From the NCBI GenBank assembly GCA_030157785.1, contig JAOAUC010000078.1, positions 46,206 through 110,205 of the forward strand: a stretch of 64,000 nt of DNA, written 5' to 3'. The stretch is from Zoogloea oleivorans. Its GTDB lineage: Bacteria > Pseudomonadota > Gammaproteobacteria > Burkholderiales > Rhodocyclaceae. Shown here piece by piece: positions 1 to 8,286 of the stretch (its first letter is position 1; each line of letters begins with the position of its first letter). The position numbers and the translations under genes are program-made. The notes under the pieces are model-generated. The model worked only from the letters and a program-made list of their open reading frames with translations. It was not told the DNA's origin and did not search any database.

Positions 1-465
1 CCGCTCGGCGGCGATGACCCGCTCCTGCATTTCCACCGCCACCTCGCCGCTGGCCACCCGACCGGCGTTCTTGAAGGCGAACAGCGAGAAAAAGATCTGG
101 ATCACCATGCCGACGATCATCAGCCCGCCGATGATCGACAGCATGACCCGCCCCGGCGTCCACTTCACGTCACTGATCTCCACCTTCAGGGGCTGCAGCA
201 GGTCGGCCCGCGGCGCCTGCGCCAGCACCGCCTCCGGCTGGGTCGGCACCAGGCTGGCGTCGTAGGTCGCCCGCCGCGCCGGATCGGACAGGATCCACCA
301 GGCTTCCTTGATCACCTTGATCTGGTTGTCCGCATCCATCGGCGCCAGCCCGTGCGGGCCCGACTGGTAATGCCGCACCAGGCGGATGTGGGCCGCATGG
401 ATGTCAGCCTCGGTCGCCGACGGCGTCAGCCCGAGGAGGTCGTAAAGCGTGGTTTTGGCCTTCAT
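1..465 (-). CDS. J-domain-like membrane protein, C-terminus cut by window edge
   Basis: I translated this myself from the minus strand; the reading frame is open from the ATG at 465 to the window edge (155 codons). The first ~70 residues look like a J domain: MKAKTTLYDLLGL start, then a helix, and the typical end WWILSDPARRATYDASL. The diagnostic HPD tripeptide is absent (the loop reads RHYQSGPHG), so it probably does not stimulate Hsp70 in the normal way. A hydrophobic segment (about residues 106-130, VMLSIIGGLMIVGMVIQIFF) would anchor it in the inner membrane. Spaced divergently from the kinase gene. Function unknown; the remainder lies outside the window. Confidence 0.75.
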   Translation of the reverse strand, partial: MKAKTTLYDLLGLTPSATEADIHAAHIRLVRHYQSGPHGLAPMDADNQIKVIKEAWWILSDPARRATYDASLVPTQPEAVLAQAPRADLLQPLKVEISDVKWTPGRVMLSIIGGLMIVGMVIQIFFSLFAFKNAGRVASGEVAVEMQERVIAAER

Positions 466-597
466 GTTCGAGGAGGGCTCCGGCGGAGGCGGGATATGTG
501 CGGGGATTATATCGTCACGGCGGCGGCGAGGCTTTCGAAGGGGCGGCCCGGTAGGTAAAACCGGTATGCCCGGCTTGCGAATGCTCAGCCAGGAGGC

Positions 598-648
598 GGT
601 GAGAATTGGTGAGTTTTCCCGCCCCTTGTGCCGGGGCCTTAACATTCG
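598..648 (+). promoter_or_regulatory. Promoter region with tandem GGTGAG repeat upstream of the histidine kinase
   Basis: GGTGAGAATTGGTGAG at 598-613 contains two GGTGAG half-sites exactly 10 bp apart, one helical turn, the arrangement used by OmpR-family regulators. About 40 bp on lies TTAACATTC (639-647), a possible -10 region. The same layout recurs at 3449-3497. That the neighbouring regulators bind here is inference. Confidence 0.5.
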
Positions 649-720
649 TCCCGATGGGCACTTGCGCCCATGCATCTGGCGAAATTATCAATGTCACTTG
701 AGCTCAGCAAGGTGTGCCGG

Positions 721-2739
721 ATGTACAACCCACGTTTTTCCGGTCGTGATGCGAGGAACAAACTGAGCGCCGGGCGAACGGCAATCCGGGCCGGCATCCT
801 CCGTTTCGCGTTCTGGCTGCTGCTCCTGCTCCCCGCCGCGGTCAGCAGTGCCTGCGGCCTCGATTCAGCGCCACTCACGGACGCCGAAGGTGCGCGCACG
901 CTCGATTACGCCGAGTTGTCGGTACTCCGCGACCCGGGTCGGCGGCTAACGATCGGCGAGGTGTCAGCACCAGCCAACGCGGGCCGCTTCCAGCCACTCA
1001 AGGGCGGTCTCGCACTGGGCTTCACTACGGATGCGGTGTGGTTGAAGGTCTGCATCCGGCGCGCGCTGCCAGCTACCCCTGAATGGTGGCTGGAATTTCG
1101 CGGCCCTTACGCCGATGACGTCCGGCTTTATTCACCGCGTGGTGACGCAGGAAGCTGGCACGAGTCACGGGCGGGAGACCGCTACCCGCTGAACGCTCGC
1201 GAGCTGCCCTATCGCACGATCGTTTTCCCGGTCCGCCTGGCGACCGACGCGCCGGGGGTGTTTTACCTGCGCATCGAAACCAGCTCGACGATGGCCACGG
1301 CCATTACTGCGTGGACACCGAAGGCATTCCGCGTCCAGGCGCAGAAAGATCTTCTGATGATCGGTGTGATGTCGGGATTCCTGCTGGCGATGAGCATGGC
1401 CAACCTGGTCAATGGCATATGGACCGGTCAGCGGCAATACCTCGGGTTTGCGGGCCTCACAATGGTAATTCTGATTACCATGATCGCGGGTTACGGCCTG
1501 CTCGCCCAGTACGTCTTCCCCGACAGCACCTGGGTCTCCCATACGGTTCTCAACATCGGTCTTTGCTGCATGTGGGGAGCTACCATCTTGCCAGCGCGCA
1601 AGCCCCTGGCTCTGGAAGAGCATTTTCCGCGGATCAACCGGGTCCTGCCCTACCTTGCAGGCGCAACGGCACTGGCCGGGCTCAGTACCCTGTTCGACGT
1701 CTTCGTGTATGTCGTGCCCTGGGTTCGGGCCTTGCAAATACTGATTGTCTTGTTCGGGACTGTCGCTGCCGTAAATATCTTCCGCCGCGGGCACCCCCAT
1801 GCGATATGGATTTGCATGGCTTATGCGGTTTACGCCGTTCCGATGTTGCTTGGCATGTCGCGGGCCTTGGGGTTCATCACATTGAATATCAACTTCGAAC
1901 CGACGGCGCCCGCGATAGTGGCTTATGCCCTGCTCCTGCATTTCGGCATTCTGGCCGAGCTGCGTGCGCAACACCTCAAACGGCAATCAGCCGAGCAGGC
2001 TGCAGATGTTTACCAGAAGCTGATCAGCCAGGAAGAACGGCTGCGCGGTGAACAGGCAACGTTCTTTGCCTTCGTGGCGCATGAGTTGCGAACGCCCCTG
2101 GGCATACTGCTGACCGGCCTCACCAACCTGCGGCGTGCCTTGTCCGGCACCAACAGCGTGGCGAGGATTGACCGCCTGAACGATGCGGCCCAGCGCATGC
2201 GCGGACTGATCGAGCGTCACCTTCGCCTGCAGAATCTGGCCCGGAGTGATTTCGAGCCCTACCGCACCGACGAGTCCCCCGACCTGCCGGCGCTGGAGGC
2301 GCTGCATGCACAGCGCCAGCTCCACGCCAACCGCACTTTCGAGTGTGTTTATCTGGGGCAGACATTCAGGCCGGTATCGATGGACGCCGAGCTGGTCACC
2401 CTCGCCCTGTCCAATCTCCTCGACAACGCGGCCAAATACGCCTTCGAGGATTCGCCCATCCGGCTCGAGATCGACTTTCAGGCAGACGCCCTGAACTACC
2501 GGGTGATCAACACAGGGCCGGGCTTGCCGCCAGAACTGTCGACCCGGGCTTTCGATGTTTTTCAGCGCACGCAGGGCACGGGCAGGGAAAAAGGCGGATT
2601 CGGCATCGGCCTGTCACTGGCGGCACATGTAGCCACGGCTCACGGCGGGGGCCTCGTCAGCAGGCATGAGGGCTGGGTGACGACCTTTACACTGACACTT
2701 CCCCCGGGACCGTCCGCCCTTGCACAGGAGTCCCCATGA
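721..2739 (+). CDS. 7TMR-DISM sensor histidine kinase
   Basis: Membrane sensor kinase. After a signal peptide (hydrophobic stretch RFAFWLLLLLPAAVSSA) comes a periplasmic 7TMR-DISM-type domain (about residues 45-190), then seven transmembrane helices (about 205-400), a HisKA dimerisation domain with H box FVAHELRTPLG (phospho-accepting His at codon 2080-2082) and a HATPase domain with N box LSNLLDNAAKYAFED and glycine-rich GGFGIGLSLA. DISM sensors are usually thought to perceive extracellular small molecules or carbohydrates; the ligand here is unknown. Start chosen at 721 because AAGGTG lies 6 nt upstream; an ATG at 670 is in frame but has no good ribosome site. The stop overlaps the next start (ATGA), so kinase and regulator are co-translated. 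Confidence 0.88.
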   Translation: MYNPRFSGRDARNKLSAGRTAIRAGILRFAFWLLLLLPAAVSSACGLDSAPLTDAEGARTLDYAELSVLRDPGRRLTIGEVSAPANAGRFQPLKGGLALGFTTDAVWLKVCIRRALPATPEWWLEFRGPYADDVRLYSPRGDAGSWHESRAGDRYPLNARELPYRTIVFPVRLATDAPGVFYLRIETSSTMATAITAWTPKAFRVQAQKDLLMIGVMSGFLLAMSMANLVNGIWTGQRQYLGFAGLTMVILITMIAGYGLLAQYVFPDSTWVSHTVLNIGLCCMWGATILPARKPLALEEHFPRINRVLPYLAGATALAGLSTLFDVFVYVVPWVRALQILIVLFGTVAAVNIFRRGHPHAIWICMAYAVYAVPMLLGMSRALGFITLNINFEPTAPAIVAYALLLHFGILAELRAQHLKRQSAEQAADVYQKLISQEERLRGEQATFFAFVAHELRTPLGILLTGLTNLRRALSGTNSVARIDRLNDAAQRMRGLIERHLRLQNLARSDFEPYRTDESPDLPALEALHAQRQLHANRTFECVYLGQTFRPVSMDAELVTLALSNLLDNAAKYAFEDSPIRLEIDFQADALNYRVINTGPGLPPELSTRAFDVFQRTQGTGREKGGFGIGLSLAAHVATAHGGGLVSRHEGWVTTFTLTLPPGPSALAQESP

Positions 2740-3434
2740 GCATTTCCGTACTTCTGGTCGAGGACGACCGCGACCTGAGCCTGGAGATCGCCACATTCCT
2801 TGAAGAAGCGGGCTTTGCGGTGACCTGTGCAGGGAGCATTCGCGAGGCAGAAGACCTGCTCGCCGAGCCCCGCGATCTGCTGATACTCGACATAAACCTG
2901 CCCGACGGCGACGGCCTCAGCTTCTGCCGGGAAGCGCGGCGCTACATCCGGTCGGGGATCGTGATGTGTACAGGCAGGGGAGAGCGGGAGCTGCGCATTG
3001 CCAGTCTGCGTGACGGGGCCGACGCCTATCTGGTCAAGCCCGTTGATCCCGAAGAACTGGAAGCGACCCTGCTGAGCGTCCACCGGCGCCTCTCCTTCGG
3101 CGCGGTAGCGATGCCATCGCAGCTAAAGCCCCATCCCTGGTACCTGAACACCGAGCGCCGGCTGCTGGCGGCGCCCAATGGTGTGAACGTTCTGTTGAGC
3201 AGCCCGGAAACCCTGCTGCTCGGGACGCTCTTCGCAAGGAGCGACCGCAAGGTACGCAAGGAGGAACTCGTCCTGCTCCTCGCGGCGGATGAGGACGGCT
3301 ATTCGTCGCACCGCCTCGAAGCCCTCGTCAGCCGCCTGCGCGCCAAGGTGGCAACCCGGAGCGGACTGAAACTCCCGCTGGTTTCGGAGTACGGCAAGGG
3401 ATACGCCTTCATGGAGCATGGCCGGCTGGTCTGA
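2736..3434 (+). CDS. OmpR/PhoB-type response regulator, canonical receiver
   Basis: Cognate regulator of the upstream kinase (ATGA overlap). The receiver (1-120) has the acidic pair in LLVEDD, phospho-accepting Asp52 (ILDINLPDG), the Thr in MCTGRG and Lys101 (YLVKPVD). The C-terminal half (about 130-232) is a divergent winged-helix DNA-binding domain ending in EYGKGYAFM, the typical Trans_reg_C wing. It lacks a normal long linker and its helices are less conserved than in PhoB. Probably binds the GGTGAG tandem repeats flanking this cluster, which is inference from position. Confidence 0.85.
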   Translation: MSISVLLVEDDRDLSLEIATFLEEAGFAVTCAGSIREAEDLLAEPRDLLILDINLPDGDGLSFCREARRYIRSGIVMCTGRGERELRIASLRDGADAYLVKPVDPEELEATLLSVHRRLSFGAVAMPSQLKPHPWYLNTERRLLAAPNGVNVLLSSPETLLLGTLFARSDRKVRKEELVLLLAADEDGYSSHRLEALVSRLRAKVATRSGLKLPLVSEYGKGYAFMEHGRLV

Positions 3435-3448
3435 CTGCACGCATCCCC

Positions 3449-3497
3449 GGTGAGGATTGGTGAGAATTTTTGCTTGTGCCCTTGCCCGATTACATTC
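3449..3497 (+). promoter_or_regulatory. Second copy of the GGTGAG tandem promoter motif
   Basis: GGTGAGGATTGGTGAG at 3449-3464 matches the 598-613 site in 15 of 16 positions, with the same 10-bp half-site spacing. TTACATTC (3490-3497) lies 41 bp downstream, mirroring TAACATTC at 640-647. It gives the second regulator its own promoter, about 40 bp before its ATG. Confidence 0.5.
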
Positions 3498-3535
3498 CCG
3501 CTTCAACGCCCTATCGAGCCTCGGGAATATCAATC

Positions 3536-4282
3536 ATGCGTCTGGCGCTTCTCTATTCGAGCCATGAGTTCGCCCAAAATATCCTCGTCGCCCTCCAGGA
3601 GGCCGGGCATGTCGTGCACTCCTACGACGACAAGCAGAAGCTTCTTCTGGATATCGGCCGGGAGAGCTTCGATCTCCTGTTGATTGATGGCTCCCAGTGC
3701 AACGTGGCCTTCAAGCGCTTTCTGCACCATTTCCTGATGGTGGCCGCCGACGCAGTGGCGATGATGTTCATCAACTGCGACGACAACGAAGCCTGGCTGG
3801 CCGATGCGCTCTCACTGGGTGCCGACGACTTCATCCACAGTCGTACAAGCAGCCGGGAAATCCTGGCGCGCATCAATGCGGTGCTGCGCCGCCGCCATCC
3901 AGCGCCCTATCGACAGGCGGCCCGGCTTGTGTCTCCACCCTATTTCTTCGATCTGGAGACAGGCACCGTACAGGTTCACGACACCGATATTCCGCTGACC
4001 CGGAAGGAGTTCGATCTGGCGGTTCTTCTGTTCCACAACCTGGGCCGTCTTTTATCCCGGGGTCATCTGCTGGATGTGCTGTGGCACGGCCGGAGGATGA
4101 GCCTGACGAGAACGGTCGATGCCCACATCAGCCGCCTTCGCAAGAGGCTGATGATCGACGGCCAGAACGGTCACCGGCTGGTTGCCGCCTACGGGAGTGG
4201 CTACCGCCTCGAAAAGACACACGACACATGGGTCTCTCCGCTTCTCACCGTCGATTTGCACGCTGGAACCGAGCGGCCGTAG
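3536..4282 (+). CDS. OmpR-type regulator with atypical receiver domain
   Basis: Second winged-helix regulator of the cluster. Residues 1-120 have a receiver-like fold pattern with Asp51 kept (LLIDGSQ), but the acidic pocket near residue 9 reads YSSHE instead of xEDD and the conserved Lys is lost (ADDFIHSRTS where DDYxxKPF is expected). It may therefore not be switched by ordinary phosphorylation. The DNA-binding domain (about 130-235) is canonical: PLTRKEFDLAVLLF, the TVDAHISRLRKRL recognition helix and the GSGYRL wing. Start at 3536 rather than an upstream in-frame codon because family homology begins at MRLALLYS. It has its own promoter copy 100 bp after the first regulator. Confidence 0.82.
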   Translation: MRLALLYSSHEFAQNILVALQEAGHVVHSYDDKQKLLLDIGRESFDLLLIDGSQCNVAFKRFLHHFLMVAADAVAMMFINCDDNEAWLADALSLGADDFIHSRTSSREILARINAVLRRRHPAPYRQAARLVSPPYFFDLETGTVQVHDTDIPLTRKEFDLAVLLFHNLGRLLSRGHLLDVLWHGRRMSLTRTVDAHISRLRKRLMIDGQNGHRLVAAYGSGYRLEKTHDTWVSPLLTVDLHAGTERP

Positions 4283-4302
4283 ATGGCCGAACACCCTTTT
4301 CC

Positions 4303-4603
4303 CTTGCGGCCAACCTAATCCCCCTCGGTGCCGAGCAGTTCCCGCTTGCGGTCAAACAATTCCGCCTTGCGCGCGAGCACACGCGGCTTGCGATCACGCC
4401 GTGCAGCTTCGATGGCGAGGCGGGGAGGCTTGGGGGGCGAAGGGATGGGCCTTGCGGTCGCGCGGGGCGGGCTTGCGGGCAAGGCTTTCTGGCGCGGTCG
4501 CAAGGCGTTTTCGCTTGCAAGCGCTGTTGAAGGCCGTGCCCCCGGGGGCGCCGGCCTTGCGGGGCTGTCAGGCCGGGACGTCGGCGGAGGTTTTGGGCTT
4601 GCG
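4303..4603 (-). repeat. Degenerate 21-bp periodic tract (relic of a heptad-repeat protein tail)
   Basis: CTTGCG (CGCAAG on the minus strand, Arg-Lys) occurs at 4303, 4345, 4366, 4387, 4451, 4472, 4556 and 4598, plus CTTGCA at 4514. The intervals are 42, 21, 21, 64, 21, 42, 42 and 42: multiples of 21 except the single 64. On the minus strand this reads as seven-residue units such as LARKPAP, RVLARKA and LFDRKRE. A stop at 4568-4570 and a one-base slip, probably in the G6 run at 4432-4437, interrupt the frame. This accounts for the otherwise gene-free stretch 4283-4567. Confidence 0.65.
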
Positions 4604-5035
4604 GCTGTAGCGCGCGGACATGGCTTCGCGGAGGGTTTCGAGGCCGGCACCCTTGCCGGAGACCTTGGCCAGCGCGTAGCCGTCGAGGGCGGCGCTCATG
4701 ATGTCGCTGCCAAGGGCCATTTCGGTGTCGTCGGCCTTGCCGATGAGCTGGCGCAGGCGCTGGAAGCGGGAGCGCAGCAGATCGAGGGTGGCCAGGTCCT
4801 GGACGGCTTCGTTGAAGTCGAAGTTCGGCGGCAGGATGGTGCGGTTCTGGTCGAGGACGATGAGGGTCTGGCGGCAGAAGGCTTCGGACTTGTCGCCCAT
4901 CTTGACAAGGCTGCGCCTGTCGGCGACAGACAGTTCGATGAGACGGGCGAATTTTTCTTCGAGGGTGGCGAGGGCGGCATCGATGGCGTCGATGTCGGCC
5001 TGGGGGAAGCTGAGGGATACGAGGTTCTGGCTCAT
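4568..5035 (-). CDS. Unknown helical protein, possibly truncated
   Basis: 155 residues, starting at the ATG at 5035. The sequence is mostly helical and charged with no signal peptide or membrane segment; I recognise no family. The last residues (YSRKPKTSADVPA) already carry one unit of the 21-bp repeat that continues beyond the stop. Reading through the TGA at 4568-4570 and correcting one extra base near 4432-4437 would extend the protein by about 84 codons to the TAG at 4315-4317, with repeated RKP/RKA heptads. It may therefore be a shortened version of a longer repeat-tailed protein. Cytoplasmic location is expected. Confidence 0.6.
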   Translation of the reverse strand: MSQNLVSLSFPQADIDAIDAALATLEEKFARLIELSVADRRSLVKMGDKSEAFCRQTLIVLDQNRTILPPNFDFNEAVQDLATLDLLRSRFQRLRQLIGKADDTEMALGSDIMSAALDGYALAKVSGKGAGLETLREAMSARYSRKPKTSADVPA

Positions 5036-5151
5036 GCTGCAGTTTTCTCCGGTCCGGTGTTGAATGGTGTTGCGCCGAAAGGCATCGGCGCGGGCCGGAT
5101 TTTAGGCCACGAAAACCACAATGAATACCCCCTATAGCTAAACCGGCACCC

Positions 5152-5472
5152 TCACGGCATCGCGCACTGGCCCGCACAGGACCGGTAAGCCCCTTCGCAG
5201 GCCTGGCTGCGTTCAAACCTCCGGTTGGCTGCCTCCGTCACCCTCGCGTTCTGGCTCTCCATTTCGGCGGAGTAGTCCGGCCCGTTCTGCTGGACCTTGC
5301 GGTTGCTGATCATCTCCAGCCTTTCGGTCTTCTCGACGGCGTCAGCCTCCTTCCGGCATTGCTGGCGGTCTGCGGCGCATGTGGCAGTGCACAGGCCGCT
5401 ATCCCCGGCGTGGCCCGGCAGCGCGCAGGCCAGTAGCAGCAGGGTCAGTGCGGCTTTGCTCTTGATGTACAT
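5152..5472 (-). CDS. Small secreted cysteine-rich protein
   Basis: 106 residues. An N-terminal signal peptide (KAALTLLLLACALPGHAG) is followed by a short mature protein with six cysteines arranged in two groups: CTATCAADRQQC near residue 28 and CEGAYRSCAGQC at the C-terminus, so two helices probably held together by disulfides in the periplasm. The middle is charged and helical. The start at 5472 is supported by GGAAGG about 6 nt upstream on the minus strand. No family recognised. It stands alone between two other unknown small genes. Confidence 0.6.
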   Translation of the reverse strand: MYIKSKAALTLLLLACALPGHAGDSGLCTATCAADRQQCRKEADAVEKTERLEMISNRKVQQNGPDYSAEMESQNARVTEAANRRFERSQACEGAYRSCAGQCAMP

Positions 5473-5600
5473 GCGGTTCCTTCCTTGAAAAAACGATTAG
5501 CGGGTGCGGAAGCGATACCTCGGTGGGGATCCCCGCAAGAGCGCATCATGGCTTCCTCATGTCAGGGACCGGCCTGCGGTTTTTCCGGAAGGAGAGTGTC

Positions 5601-5885
5601 ATGACGAACAAAATCACCATCACCGCTGCCGAAGTGCTTGTGGGCGACCATATTTACAGCGGCACCGGCGCCAACGCCCATCCGACCTTTGCCTGGGAAA
5701 CCATCACCCAGATCAAGCAGGTGGATGGCCTGATCCTGATTGTGGCGGGCCGCTTCGGCAACGCCAATGACGAGTTCTGGTTCGAGCCGGGCGAGTCGGT
5801 GGCGGTGATCCGCTATCCGGCGGCGGAAGTCGCCAAGCCGGTCGTCAAGTCACACAACAAGCACGGGCACGGCCACTCGACCTAA
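5601..5885 (+). CDS. Small conserved-looking protein with His-rich C-terminus
   Basis: 94 residues, start at 5601 with a strong GGAAGGAGAG ribosome site. The body is beta-rich (VLVGDHIYSG, WETITQIKQVDGLILIVAG) like small single-domain beta-barrel or SH3-like folds, and the tail is HNKHGHGHST, a possible metal-binding segment. No signal peptide. No family recognised and neighbours give no help: it converges on the yccF gene 12 bp away. Confidence 0.6.
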   Translation: MTNKITITAAEVLVGDHIYSGTGANAHPTFAWETITQIKQVDGLILIVAGRFGNANDEFWFEPGESVAVIRYPAAEVAKPVVKSHNKHGHGHST

Positions 5886-5897
5886 TCGCCGGGCCGC

Positions 5898-6355
5898 TCA
5901 GGCCCTGTCGCGCAGCCGGGCGACCGACGCTTCCGCATCCTGCTGGCGCAGCGCGGCGGCGACTTCCTTGGCAACAATGGTTTTTCCGATCGGGGCGAGC
6001 GCAATACCGGCGAGCTTCAGGTGCTGCACGCCAAACGGAATGCCGATGACCGTCACGAAGCACGAGATGGCCGACAGCACGTGTCCGATGGCCAGCCATA
6101 CGCCCGCAAACACAAACCAGATGACGTTGCCGACCACACCGAGCCCTCCGGTGCCCACGTCGTCCCGGTGGGTCAGGCTCTTGCGGCTCACTGCCTCCTT
6201 GCCGAACGGGAAGAACGCAAACTGCCCGATCACGAAACAGGCCCGCCCCCAGGGGATACCCACAATCGTGATGAAGGCCAGCAGGCCCGCCAGCCACCAG
6301 GCCAGGCCCATTACAAAGCCGCCCAGCACAAACCACAGCAAGTTGCCGATGGCGC

Positions 6356-6359
<4 letters not shown>
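5898..6359 (-). CDS. yccF: YccF-family inner membrane protein
   Basis: 153 residues with two internally similar halves, each a pair of hydrophobic helices ending in a conserved IPWG or IPFG turn ([12 protein letters not shown] and [12 protein letters not shown]) and the FPFGK motif between them: the DUF307/YccF signature. Length matches the E. coli protein. Biochemical role is unknown. The start overlaps the stop of the upstream ATPase gene (ATGA), so it is the last gene of the TlpA-MFP-permease-ATPase operon, which suggests, without proving, an envelope-related role. Confidence 0.88.
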
Positions 6360-7065
<706 letters not shown>

Positions 7066-7069
<4 letters not shown>

Positions 7070-8286
7070 GAGCGGATCGCCTGTACCGGGTCCATGCGCG
7101 CCGCACGCCGCGCCGGGATGAGTGCCGAGGCCAGGCCGACGCCGGTGGCCACCAGCGCCGCCATCAGGATGAAGCGCGGCTCCAGCTCGGCGGCAAACAG
7201 CGGCGTGCCGTCGGCGTTGCGGTAGATCGCCGAAAACGCGTTGAGCAGCGCGAAAGCCAGCAGGCTGCCGAGCACCGAACCGACCGCCCCCACCAGCGCG
7301 CCCTGGATCAGGAAGACCTGCAGGATCATGCTGCGGCTGGCGCCCATGGCGCGCAGGATGCCGATCTCCTTCTGCTTCTGGACGACGCTCACCACCAGCA
7401 CGCTGGAAATGCCCAGCGCGACGATGATGATCACGAAGCTGCGGATCAGGTTGTTGGAAACGGACTGGTTGCGCAGGGCGGCGAGGAGCTGGGCGTTGGT
7501 CTGCATCCAGCTTTCGACGGTCAGGCCGGTGGCCCCGCGCAGGCGGTCGGCGACGGGCTGGGCCTCGAAGATGTCGGCCACGGTGAGATCCAGGTTGGAG
7601 ACGCCGCCGGGCAGATCGAGCAGGCTCTGGGCCAGCGGCAGGGTCACGAAGATCCAGCGGCGGTTGAGGTCCTTGTTGCCGATGTCGAAGATGCCGCCCA
7701 CTTGCAGCAGCTCGTCGCGCCCGTTGGGCAGCGCCACGCGCAGCTTGTCCTCGAGGCGGATGCCCAGATCCTTGGCCAGCTCGGTGCCGATCACCGCGCG
7801 GGTGCCATCCACCGCAAAGCGCCCGGCCACCATGTATTCCTCCATGCGCACGATGCGCCGGTAGCGCTCGGCATCGACGCCCATCAGGGCCACCGACTTG
7901 TTGGCCTGCCCGCGCACCGCGAAGGCCGGCCCGGTCACCACCGGCGACACGGCCGTGACGCCCTCCATGCCGGCGGCCAGGCGGGCCACGTTCTCCCACT
8001 GATCCACCGAGCGCAGGCGCTGGGCGCGCGGCTCGATCACGGTGGCAAAGCCCTGGTCGTCAATGGCACGGCGGTTGGCTTCTTCGAGCGGGCGGATCAC
8101 CACGTGGGCCTGGCTGCCAAGCACCCGGTCGACGATCTGGGCCTGCAGCTGGGTGATGAGCTGGGTCAGGAAGACGATCACCGCCACCCCGCCGGTAGTG
8201 CCGGCGAGAATCAGCAACGTTTGCATGCGCCCTTCGCGCAGGAAGCGCAGGGCCACGAGGGGCGCGAAAGGCAGGCGGAACTTCAC
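7066..8286 (-). CDS. FtsX/MacB-type ABC permease
   Basis: 406 residues: an N-terminal transmembrane helix ([18 protein letters not shown]), a large periplasmic MacB-PCD-like domain (about 45-270) and three C-terminal helices, with the conserved cytoplasmic [16 protein letters not shown] coupling segment and the final [15 protein letters not shown] motif seen in this family. Partner of the ATPase encoded next (ATGA overlap); its own start overlaps the end of the adaptor gene. Likely transmits ATPase movement to periplasmic cargo or an outer-membrane channel. Confidence 0.92.

Noticed and set aside
670..720. Upstream start of the DISM kinase at 670
   Set aside because: No ribosome site of quality; AAGGTG precedes the ATG at 721. 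It remains possible.
4245..5216. A 323-codon minus-strand frame over the repeat tract
   Set aside because: It is a different frame through the 21-bp repeats and the 155-residue gene; composition is Arg/Pro-rich and no motif appears.
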